A stretch of 64,000 bases of DNA, from the NCBI GenBank assembly GCA_022419385.1, contig JAJUBI010000002.1, forward strand, positions 124,001-188,000, in the 5' to 3' direction. A program made the position numbers and the translations under genes. Under the pieces are notes generated by a model. That model searched no databases, had not been told where the DNA came from, and worked only from the letters and a program-made list of their open reading frames with translations. This DNA comes from Paraconiothyrium sp. Pb-2020 (taxonomy: Eukaryota; Ascomycota; Dothideomycetes; Pleosporales; Didymosphaeriaceae). Below, one piece after another: positions 55,006 through 64,000 of this stretch (its first letter is position 1; the number at the start of each line of letters is the position of its first letter).

Positions 55006-57454
55006 AAATCTGCTCGCCTTGGGCACCGTACAACCCGAGTCGCTCCATCAGTGCCGTTTTTGGATTACTCTTTGCGAATGGAGTCTTAGTCATCGTCACT
55101 GCGGGGATGTCTGCAGGATCGGAAGTCAAGATTCGATGCGAGGACGCACAAAACCTTCAGTGCATAGGCGATTCCCTGCCAGCCATTCCTTTTATATCTT
55201 TTGGGAGGTTGCCCAGAGCTGAAGAAGCATCCATCCGAGGTCGGTTCTTCTTTTGTCGAGAGCTACCTGCATCTTGCGCAATTATTATTCGCACATTGGA
55301 CAGCTCTTCGGCGTACATTTTCCGCGGCAGGCTACGGCTGGTACGGAACAAAATGAGGCACAACTGGCCCCGATAATGTACCCCTACCTCGGGCGGTCCG
55401 GCGCCGCCATCTCGCATCAAGGTGCCCTTGAAGAGGTCCGCACGAAGCGAAACCCCCATAATGAGATCCACAGGACCGTCTCTCATTATTGTCGATCGTC
55501 CATGTCGTATTAGGGTACGCCATGCTTGCTCTCGCACTCGGCGTTTGTGGTCAACGCGCATAGGTCCGGTCGGTTCCATTCGTTTAAGCAGCGACTTCTG
55601 ATCCTCCGCGGCTGCGAGCTGCTGCTTCCCTGGTACATTGGCTCCAAGCCGAATATTGGAGCACCAATAGCTAGACTGGATCACAAGTTATCTGCTCCAA
55701 AAGCACATGCAGCTTTGGAAGTGGTCTGACAATCCGCGTGGCGGACATGGGCGAGAATACCATGCTCTCAAAAGACATCAGCAGCCACAGCATATACTAC
55801 GAATTTGCTAGTGCGGGATCCGTAGCGAGAAGATCAACAACGCTGCAGCCTTGTACCCTGTATTCTCATTCGTTCCTGGACAAATGGCGCTACGTTTGAT
55901 CATGAGTCGCGATCCATTGCCATCTAGATCCGGCCCACACGTAAGCTACTTCGCCAAAGGAGGGCAGGCCTCACCTGTTTCTACGGTCAATAGGCCGATT
56001 GTTGCATTGGCCCATCACTCAAAGTCGATCGTAGGTGTGTGTTCAGAACGGAGCACGCCGCTTCCGAGCATATCTAGGTTCCCGGGTTCGAACTGAAACG
56101 AATGGCAAAGATTCCTCCATGTCCTTTTCCAAGGCAAAATGCTAGATTCAGCAGTCAGCGGGCATCGGACGTCCACCCGACCATTGGAGTGTGGCCAGGA
56201 TTCCACGATGATGGGGCCAGTGTAGTCGCCTTGAGAGTGTGGCAGCCATGACACCATGTCGTCAAAAGAGCCGAAGACGATCATTGCCAGCACAAGTCAT
56301 TATCTGGTGACTCAAATCATCGGTTGTGCACAGGCCAACGGACGGCACTCGCATGTAGTCCTAAACGTTGCAGTAATCATTGAAGCGAGCGCCCAAGGTG
56401 CTGGTTCCAGTCGATGCGATCTGCCCATGCTTGCGACACGATGACGGGCGAAGTAATTTTTCCCGCAAACGCCTTGAATCTCCTAATCTGCCGGTCCTAG
56501 TAAAGAGAACTTGAAGACTTTGAGTGACCTTCGAGTGAATCGACCGTTCTTTTTGTGGTACTACTCCCTGGACCACCCTTACTCCTGTGATATGGCATCT
56601 TTTACGGCCTTTCGCTTTCGAAAATGTTCTCGGAACAATTGTCCATTTCCGTGCATCAGCAGAAGACCACGTTATACATAGCCTAAACATCTTGCATATT
56701 GCGAGGCGCGATACAGACTTAGCACGAATTTTACACCATAACGGGATTGATATGCGTCGCTAGAGTACGAGGCTGCTCTGCATCGGCTTAGCTCAATCGG
56801 CGCCATAGCGCATCGAAAAAGCAAGCAGTACAGGGCAAGCTACGCTTTACGAATGACGGGGGTTCCTGGTGTGCCACACACATTGCAGTAGTTCATCGAT
56901 CAGACTACCGGGGTACTGGGCGGCAGCCGTTGCCGTGTATCGATCTGCGCCCCAAGGCCTTGAGCTGACGACCTGCAGAAGCCGACCGCCTGGGCAACAG
57001 CATGCGACTGTCAGGATGTTAATGGTTCTCTTATTACTTTTTCCCACGACAGGCTCCACTGGAATAATTCATCCTATTGGCGGGTAGGTCACTACGCCGC
57101 TCATCGATCGCTATTCGCTGGAGGACAATTGCGCGGCCCTCGCAGGTACTGCGACCGAAATTCCAATTTGGCTAATGTTCGTATTGGAATGGTCCTTATG
57201 CTTGGCTATTGGTCATAGGGAGGTGGCGAGAGCGAGCTTTGGTTGCTCGTTCCTACCCTTCCTACCTCAACGCTGCTTCTCTGAGCGCCAAATGCGCAAG
57301 CGGTAGCGGCATCAGCAAATAGCCACCTTCTCCAACCAGCTCGGACGTTGCATAGCTTCAATCCATTTGACGAGACCTAGCGTCTTTCAACTACATCGTA
57401 ACCCGCGCCATACTCCCGTTGTCGCCAGCCTGCGCCACCGGCACTAACCGAACG
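55006..57454. other. 2.4-kb gene-poor stretch
   Basis: Upstream DNA of the small gene and then of the orphan at 57455. An open frame at 55157-55684 (minus) lacks recognisable features. No transposon ends or RNA genes are seen. Confidence 0.4.
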
Positions 57455-59962
57455 ATGTCAACTTCAAGGGCCCAGCGGTCTCGACCTCCAGAACGCACCA
57501 ATAATAGCCAGCGACAGGCCCTTGTCTTCAATCAAGCGCTGGACCCAATCGACACGGTAGATCCCGCTTTGGCACATCAGACGGTCAGCCACTCTCGCCG
57601 TGGCGGTGTGTCGTGCGAGGATCCCTTCACCTACTACAAGGCGTTTCTCACTAGGGAATCGCCGCGTACCGCGATCTCGGATAGAGCGGATCAGCCCAAC
57701 GATGGTGGCACATGGAGCAACTTTCGATCAGATGCCCAACCGACACCTGGGCAAGCGGGGCAGCAACAGAGCAAGCCACGACCCGTCCCCCACAGTGTAG
57801 CAGTCCGATTGACAAACAGATCCAACGGAATGCCCCTTGCAACCATTGTTGAGCGGGGTTCAGTCTCGACTCTTAACTCATATGGCTCTCTACCAAGTGT
57901 TGGCCATCTCCCTTCGATTAGTACCGTTAAAAATGCTTCACCAAGACGCACCTCACATAGACCAACGCGAAGTTCAGAGAATAATGCGCTCAACAGAATC
58001 CAAGAAGAGGATCAAGACGAACACGCACCCTGTAACGATACGGCCTTCGACATTTCTCGTACAGCAAGGAGGGACGGCCAGTCCACAGCAGGTGGCTTGG
58101 TTGGTCCGCATGGTCGAGAGACTCTTGTTCCTCGCCTACCTGAGATCGACCTGGATACCGAGACTAAGGGGCTGAAAGGTTTGTTTCGTAGTGTCTTGAC
58201 AACACTACGCAGCAGCACACGAAGCAGGTCTCGTTCCTCTTCAGGCACGACTTCACCTATGCTACTCATGCCAGACCAGTGTTGTGATATCAGCCAATCA
58301 CCACAGACCGACAAAGAGACAGTGGTGAAAAACGTCTCGCAAAGACCGCCGTACTTCACTTCTTCCGCTTCCACAACGCTTTTGTGGTCGATGCCATCTT
58401 CATCACACCACGTGTCGGAGAATCAGGCCACAAACGGTTCCAGCCCTAACGTGAAAACAGAACCTTCGGCCGATAGCTCTACATCCATATCGTATGTTTC
58501 GCCATCGGCGTCTGAGTCAGGAACGGTGCCAGCCATGCCTCAACTCCCTCCTGTACCTCACCTATCGCGTCTCCGAAATGGCAAGGAAGTGGTGCCATCA
58601 GTGCGTTCTTTACCCCCGCAACCACGCGATGCGGCTCTAGACCACGTTCGCCATGCAGCCACAACGGCTCTCAGTCGTAGCAGAGACGAGCTTGCGACTC
58701 GCTACACACCAGAAGGCGCTTTCGCCTATCGTAATATTCAGTGGTCGCTCGATGATCTTGCGCGCAGCACCAGCCGCAACGGCAGTTTCTGTAGCACCAT
58801 GTCTACGTCGTATTCTGGAACGGTTTTGGGAATCGACTCCGACCTCCAGCATGGTTTGCCGTATGTGACGTGGCGCTCCGTAACTCCAGTGTGGTTCAGT
58901 TCAAAGGAGGATATCACTGATCATGGATCAAAACCGCGCGAATTACAGCTTGGAGAATCCAAGCCACTTCATCCTCGTTCCATCACCTCTTCTGCACTGA
59001 CGTCTCTTTTACCGATTGCGGCGGCAGAGGGAATAGTGCAACAGAACCTGACCACGCCGCAATTGACATTCTATTCGCCTTCCGGAAACTTGATCCAGGC
59101 ACAGGATACAACACCCACACCTACTCCTGCATCAAGCACGCGCTCTCGTCTGAACTCGTACTTTCCAGCTGCTCCAGCAACGTCAACGTCGTACTACAAT
59201 AGTGCTACTATGCCTTCTGCTCACGCGACATTATCTGCCGCTGTTGCAAATCCTCCGATGCGCCCGGCGTTCATTCCTTTGACCACAACTGCTCAGCCAA
59301 TTGCTCCACTCCCGGAGCATCTGCGCCATCATAACCATCATAGGGTAGATAAGTCGCAAATTGGCTCGATGTGCGACTCTGAATCGATGTCACCTTCTCA
59401 AGTAGTCGTGACCTCGGATTCGCAGGTGCTCGGTTGCGGCGGAATCATTCGACCAGTCAACCTCGAGCCGCACCGCGGCGTTCCGCGGTCTCCACAGAAA
59501 CAATCCAGGATCGGGCAATCGAGATCTTGTCTTCGCATTGTGGAGGCGAACAGGCCAACCCTTCCATCTTTGTCTTTACTAGCGTCCAGATCTTCGTGTA
59601 AGCTTAGAGGTGACACATCAACGCAAACGCCTCGAAAGAAAGGCAAGACTTTGAAGAAGCGTCGGCCGCATGATCCCAACACTGTACCTGAGCACGGATT
59701 TACTGCACCTGCGGCTGGACACAAGCTTCGTGTTTGTTTCCGCCAACCTTACGAAGGAGTGGGCAGTCAGACCAGGGAAATGGGATGTTGCGGTGCATCC
59801 CTGCCCCAACCAGGTGAAAGCCGAACCAAATCCGGTGCTTCTCTTATAAACCCATGCGAATCATCTACACCTAATGCCAGAATCGCGTTTAGAGGTAAAA
59901 GCAATGACAAGGGAAGAGAGAGGAGGGACAGCGTAGTCAGTGTTGAGCTTGTGCGAGCTTGA
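57455..59962 (+). CDS. Ser/Pro/Thr-rich orphan protein, 835 residues
   Basis: A single uninterrupted frame; the first ATG is 57455, and upstream codons in frame are not preceded by an ATG. The protein is disordered-looking throughout: Ser/Thr/Pro-rich, with RS stretches (RSSTRSRSRSSSGTTSP, about 270-285), basic patches (TPRKKGKTLKKRRPHD, about 730, nuclear-signal-like) and many SP/TP sites. A few more ordered segments occur: TETKGLKGLFRSVLTTLRSS, YTPEGAFAYRNIQWSLDDLA and LRVCFRQPYEGV. No catalytic domain or membrane segment is seen. A regulatory or scaffold role is possible but not shown. Coding status rests on length and coherent amino-acid composition. Confidence 0.75.
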   Translation: MSTSRAQRSRPPERTNNSQRQALVFNQALDPIDTVDPALAHQTVSHSRRGGVSCEDPFTYYKAFLTRESPRTAISDRADQPNDGGTWSNFRSDAQPTPGQAGQQQSKPRPVPHSVAVRLTNRSNGMPLATIVERGSVSTLNSYGSLPSVGHLPSISTVKNASPRRTSHRPTRSSENNALNRIQEEDQDEHAPCNDTAFDISRTARRDGQSTAGGLVGPHGRETLVPRLPEIDLDTETKGLKGLFRSVLTTLRSSTRSRSRSSSGTTSPMLLMPDQCCDISQSPQTDKETVVKNVSQRPPYFTSSASTTLLWSMPSSSHHVSENQATNGSSPNVKTEPSADSSTSISYVSPSASESGTVPAMPQLPPVPHLSRLRNGKEVVPSVRSLPPQPRDAALDHVRHAATTALSRSRDELATRYTPEGAFAYRNIQWSLDDLARSTSRNGSFCSTMSTSYSGTVLGIDSDLQHGLPYVTWRSVTPVWFSSKEDITDHGSKPRELQLGESKPLHPRSITSSALTSLLPIAAAEGIVQQNLTTPQLTFYSPSGNLIQAQDTTPTPTPASSTRSRLNSYFPAAPATSTSYYNSATMPSAHATLSAAVANPPMRPAFIPLTTTAQPIAPLPEHLRHHNHHRVDKSQIGSMCDSESMSPSQVVVTSDSQVLGCGGIIRPVNLEPHRGVPRSPQKQSRIGQSRSCLRIVEANRPTLPSLSLLASRSSCKLRGDTSTQTPRKKGKTLKKRRPHDPNTVPEHGFTAPAAGHKLRVCFRQPYEGVGSQTREMGCCGASLPQPGESRTKSGASLINPCESSTPNARIAFRGKSNDKGRERRDSVVSVELVRA

Positions 59963-61509
59963 GCAAAAGGTGGATCGAGATCACGCAGGACTTAGGATGC
60001 ATTGATTGCTGCGGATTGTGAGGCGAGAGAGATTAGGATACAGAGTGTGTTACTGAGGATCTACATACTTGCATGGTGGCGTAGGCCAGACTCTGGCCCC
60101 GGATGGTACACAGGAGGCGGAAGAAACACCCACCTCTCGTTCCGGTGCAATGGTAGCCTGGGGCTTAGCGTATCGTGGGCTTGATTGGATAGCATTTGGA
60201 GGCCTTGCAGAAGAGGGAGGTCGGCAGAGGTAGTGGATGGGTGTTTAGTGATTGACATTCTTGCAGCTGTATCTGTACGCCGGGTTTGCTCTAGACAGCG
60301 CCCATTTCAGCCTCATCATATTACCAAAATTCTAGAATTTGTATAACTCGGTATATCTCGATCATCTGATAAGTTTATGATAAGATTACTATAGATTGCC
60401 GACGTCATAAGCCTACCGCCTCTGAACGCATACCCCACCACATACGTAACATGTGGTGGCATTCCTCACCGTTTCTGCATCTCACCAATACCAAGAGGCT
60501 GGCCAAAGGTCGATCGCGGAGAGCCGCCCCCGGCACGCCATTTGCCGAGTCGAGCAGGGGGCGCACATGTACATCGTGGGCTGTGTGGTCCTTCGAGCTT
60601 ACTTCTGCAGTTCCAGATTATGTGTGCATGCTATAGCCCCACTCTTACAAACTCGGACATACACAAGCTCGCGGTTCCGCGTGCCCATCCTAGTGCTCAG
60701 GCATATGTTCTTTTTCTAGCGCTCGGATAGCTTAAGCGGAACGCGCGGCAAAAGCAAATAATCGAGGACGGGACCTGGCGGCGGGTAGGGATGTGATCGG
60801 TGGCATGAAGCAGACTCTCGATCTAGAGCGTCATTGCGTGGTTCGAAAAGGCGGGTGGACGGGTGTGAACGTGCTTCTGTATGCGGCGTGCCGTGGTGAC
60901 TGTCGATCGCTCCTTCGTGTGCGGCGTGGGCGTACTAGAGTAGATGCGGCGGTACGGGCGTTAGGCATTCGCGCGTTGAGGCGTGGAGCGGGACTCGCCT
61001 TACAGGGAAAGGGGGGCATACTCGCCCTGTACATGCATACATGTACTTGTATGCATGTGCAGAATGTACTGGGATCATGTACGGGAAGGCGGATGAGACG
61101 AGATTCAACCTCGAGCATCGTGATGAAGTAGTGTGTCTCGTCTCGAGGTGGTTATGCGGAGTGGTCGGAGAAGGGTTGATTGGGATTGACGTGCAGGTGC
61201 ATATGTGCTGCGGTGCGATGCACAGGCATCAGGACCCGGAGACGTGTCCAGAGGCGGATACAGGTGCCACGTCTTAGTGCCGACCGATAGGTCGCTCGGG
61301 AGCGTGGCCCCGTGTCGAATCATAGGCGAGTATACAGTAGGTATGCATCAGTGCCTTATGTATACCCAAGCAGGCGCAGATGCATAGACCTACTCCGTCC
61401 GATGCGCGCGGAAATGCACATGCATGAGCACAATCACACACCGACTCATACACCGACTCATTCCTTCCTACTCAGTTGCAGCAGAGGAGCATCCAATGGT
61501 CGCTTGTTC
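59963..61509. other. 1.5-kb intergenic region
   Basis: Convergent 3' flanks of the orphan and the DUF1992 gene. No gene seen. It contains the hairpin at 61031-61058. Confidence 0.5.
61031..61058. repeat. Perfect hairpin: 10-bp arms, 8-base loop
   Basis: ACATGCATAC at 61031-61040 is mirrored by GTATGCATGT at 61049-61058. It lies 450 bp beyond the 3' end of the DUF1992 gene. Function unknown. Confidence 0.6.
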
Positions 61510-63243
61510 CTACGCTTCCTTCGCCCCCCATACGTCCTTCCAGAATTGCCTGAATCCGTACTGCTTCTCTGTCCGCTCGTCCCTCACCTTGACCTTTTGA
61601 CCAACCAAGCTGTGCATGACACCTCCCCCACCAGCAAGACTCTGACCAAAGCCTTCGGTTTTACGTACGGGTTTGGTGGCGCGCTCGCGTATGGCTGAGG
61701 CTAGCTGGGGAGCGACATCAGCGTAGCAAGCGTTGAGCTCGCGTGAGAGACTAAAGTACGGCTTTTTTGCTAGGTCCGGCGCTTGGAGATTATACGAGCG
61801 GGTCTTGGAATTCAGATCCTCGATGGCGACCTTGTGGTAAGCATGCTCCGCGGACTCCCATGTAAGGTCACGGAAGGGGTGGGTGGCCGGAGGCGTGGAA
61901 GACGTAGGGGTGGGAACAGGCACATCCACGGTCTGGGAGATCTGCACCTCTTCAGATGCTGGTGTCGTCTGTGATTGTGCATCGGGTGTGACCTTCTCCG
62001 CTACTATCTCTTCCACCAGAGCTGCATCAGAAGACCCTGACGTGGGCACTTTCAACTCGCCTGACAGAGAGATCTGCGAAACCTGACCATCGTCGTCGAC
62101 CGTGTTGAGGACTTCCTTCTTTTTCTGGGGATTCGCGATCAACTCCGCTTTGGCGTAAGCTTCTGCTTTCCTTATTTGCTCCTGAAGTGTTCCTCCTTTA
62201 CTAGCAATCATTCTAGCCGCATGTCTCTTCCACTCGGCGCGTAACCTACTGCGGAACTTGTTCGCCGTTGCGACCAACTCCTGCTGTTTTTCGATCCACG
62301 GGGGCACAATTTCTTGCTTCTGAATCATCTTGTTCAAAAAGTACTCCGTGGTGTCTATGAACGGACTTGAAGCATTATAGTCGCGCTCCACCTGTTTTCC
62401 ACGATTGGGCAAGTTCTTGAATTGGCCTCGCGCAATTGCATCTTCAATACGCTCGTTTGCCAGGGCGGTCAGTCCTCGGATGGTGCCTGGTACAACGGCG
62501 CGTGCGTTGGGCGAGAAACGATCTTTCAGCTCCTGAAAGCGTTTCTGCCGCTCTTGCTCATCAATTTCAGAGTCCTTCAAGCTCGAATATAGACCACTTC
62601 TATCCCGCGCATTCGCTAACCTCACCCCTTGGCCTGCCTTGCTCTTTCGTCCCGTGTCTACGGTCCGCGGTAACTGTACCACCGAGCCAGCCTTCCCTCC
62701 ACCCCTGACCTTGAGCGGCTTATGGGCGTCATTGAGCATGCGCAAGCTCGCATCGTGTATACTTTCGGTTCCAGACCATGGATCCCCAGTCGCGATGTCG
62801 CGTGTGTGCCGGCCGGCGGTAGATGGAAGCTCCGCTTCGGCGAAGGCATTGCGGTGGTCGGCGCGAAAGTTTGCGGAAGCTATGCGCTCCTCCAGCTGTC
62901 TTTTGAGGTCTTCGCTGAACCCAGCTTCGGAAACGGTCTTTTGTGCGCTGCGACCACCTGTTTCTAAAGCTTCATCGCTCATGTCGCGTAGTCTTCGCGT
63001 CATGGCGCCTTCATCCTTGGCTTGTGAACCTGGAGTTTGTCCATTGTGATCCACCATCCCATTATCAGTCGCTTTGTACTCTTCTCCATCGTCCTTCCGT
63101 TGCGCAGCTGATTCTGCATATCGTCGTACCGATGCGGGAGCAATGCGGCGGATTGGGATCGAAGCTTGGGCGGCAAATCCAGGGCGCTTCGCCCGCACAC
63201 AGCGAGCACAGATATGAGGTGACAATGACGCGGTCGAGGGCAT
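61510..63243 (-). CDS. Mitochondrial DUF1992 protein, DNAJC28-like without J domain
   Basis: Single exon of 577 residues, start ATG 63243. The N-terminus (MPSTASLSPHICARCVRAKR ... SVRRYAESAAQRK) is basic and Ser/Ala-rich, a mitochondrial presequence. The DUF1992 domain spans about residues 235-305: RGLTALANERIEDAIARGQF, KNLPNRGKQVERDYNASSPF and TEYFLNKMIQKQEIVPPWIE. It is followed by a charged helix (LVATANKFRSRLRAEWKRHA). The vertebrate relative DNAJC28 carries an additional J domain; none is visible here, so a direct Hsp70 partner role cannot be claimed. The C-terminal part (KTRSYNLQAPDLAKKPYFSL, GFRQFWKDVWG) is the usual fungal ending. Molecular function is not established from sequence. 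Confidence 0.88.
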   Translation of the reverse strand: MPSTASLSPHICARCVRAKRPGFAAQASIPIRRIAPASVRRYAESAAQRKDDGEEYKATDNGMVDHNGQTPGSQAKDEGAMTRRLRDMSDEALETGGRSAQKTVSEAGFSEDLKRQLEERIASANFRADHRNAFAEAELPSTAGRHTRDIATGDPWSGTESIHDASLRMLNDAHKPLKVRGGGKAGSVVQLPRTVDTGRKSKAGQGVRLANARDRSGLYSSLKDSEIDEQERQKRFQELKDRFSPNARAVVPGTIRGLTALANERIEDAIARGQFKNLPNRGKQVERDYNASSPFIDTTEYFLNKMIQKQEIVPPWIEKQQELVATANKFRSRLRAEWKRHAARMIASKGGTLQEQIRKAEAYAKAELIANPQKKKEVLNTVDDDGQVSQISLSGELKVPTSGSSDAALVEEIVAEKVTPDAQSQTTPASEEVQISQTVDVPVPTPTSSTPPATHPFRDLTWESAEHAYHKVAIEDLNSKTRSYNLQAPDLAKKPYFSLSRELNACYADVAPQLASAIRERATKPVRKTEGFGQSLAGGGGVMHSLVGQKVKVRDERTEKQYGFRQFWKDVWGAKEA

Positions 63244-64000
63244 CTAGGACCGTAATTCTAGCCGGCAGTGGATTGTTATAAAGGAAGTCTGGTCCAGTCA
63301 ACAGCAGGGCGAGGTGGGAATTCCTATGGACGTCATCATGGTGACGGAGATAACGGGGAAGGATGCAGTGCCAAGCACCGAACTTGTTCGTCTGAACAAT
63401 CATGACACTTTCCCTCGATCATCCCTACATGGTGATTTTTTGTGTTGATTATTCGAATCTCATCATGTATGAATGGTTGCAATAAAGCGGAATCGAACTC
63501 GGCACATTTCCTCGATTCAACACACCTGCCTCAGTCCCAAATCTTCCACGTCTCTCAAGCCCTACGTCGGACCGTGCAACCTGCCAGCCAGCCCAATACA
63601 CCATTACACCATTCAGATCCATGTCTCATATCTCCCGAAACCAAGGATCTGTTTTCCCAAGATGGACATCTGAAGCGACAGAGGCCGAGCTTTCTGTCAA
63701 TGTAGATGGCACGTGCTGCATGCTACCCAGAAAGTGCCTCATGCTTGATGTGGCGGTCGATAAGTGAGACGGTGGAAGAACCACGGAGCATGAACTATGC
63801 GTGCAGTTGCATGCATTATCGTGTGCGACTGTTCCGTTGAAGCCTGGCTGAAACCCAGGCCTTAGACGTTGTCATGAACGAGAGGGGCCGAACCCAACAA
63901 AACACGGGCTAGATTACCAAACAAGATACGAGGTCTTGAAGTCTACCAAGCCTCCGTCGTGTACTTCAAAGCGGGCACAGAAGGTAGGATATGACCTATA
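63244..64000. other. Right-end flank, no gene seen
   Basis: Upstream DNA of the DUF1992 gene. Short ORFs only; one frame may be cut by the window edge but nothing is recognisable. Confidence 0.45.

Noticed and set aside
55157..55684. 175-codon minus-strand ORF
   Set aside because: No domain or signal peptide and no splice link to the small gene at 55005. Treated as chance.
56780..56870. tRNA-like TAGCTCAATCGG stretch, and GGGTTCGAACTG near 56080
   Set aside because: The two boxes are about 700 bp apart, and neither has the other half of a cloverleaf.

Overview
The window is nuclear DNA of a filamentous ascomycete (Pezizomycotina), most likely a Dothideomycete. The genes carry short introns of about 46-138 bp with GT...CTAAC...AG signals. 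The contents include a PL3 pectate lyase, an AzgA-type purine permease, a HET-domain gene, a fungal STAND-N/ULD protein, and Pezizomycotina-style Pab1 and NudF/Pac1. Genus-level placement is inference.

Layout, left to right. 0-10 kb: the 5' end of a probable mitochondrial protein running off the left edge, a three-exon pectate lyase, an F-box-like protein with a frame break, riboflavin-pathway RIB3, and an AzgA purine permease with a one-base frame break. 10-13 kb: no convincing gene. 13-20.5 kb: a 1334-residue proline/serine-rich coiled-coil protein, then the poly(A)-binding protein gene with an A-rich leader. 22-29 kb: an accessory stretch holding an intact-looking STAND-N/ubiquitin-like gene, a HET pseudogene with two in-frame stops, a 251-bp MITE-like inverted repeat, a truncated questin-oxidase-like (DUF4243) pseudogene, and a diverged copy of the fbp1 3' end. 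29-35 kb: fructose-1,6-bisphosphatase and 2-oxoglutarate dehydrogenase E1, central carbon metabolism on the same strand. 35-44 kb: an ankyrin-like gene with a frame change, a secreted K-P-repeat coiled-coil gene with a premature stop, and a small two-exon gene. 44-51.5 kb: a housekeeping block with a TOG-domain XMAP215/Stu2 homologue, divergent LIS1/Pac1 (NudF), and the TFIIH p62/Tfb1 subunit. 51.5-64 kb: sparse, with one small cryptic two-exon gene, a Ser/Pro-rich orphan and a DUF1992 (DNAJC28-like) mitochondrial protein.

The conserved genes do not form one pathway. The main structural signal is the contrast between intact housekeeping genes and a set of accessory genes each broken by one or two small lesions. 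These centre on a decayed island at about 24-29 kb that carries transposon footprints. I found no rRNA, tRNA, CRISPR-like array or complete transposon. I see no clear-cut new multi-gene system. The best leads are the tail-to-tail STAND-N/HET pair, the MITE, and the run of gene-breaking mutations. All exon boundaries were placed by eye from splice signals and frame continuity.
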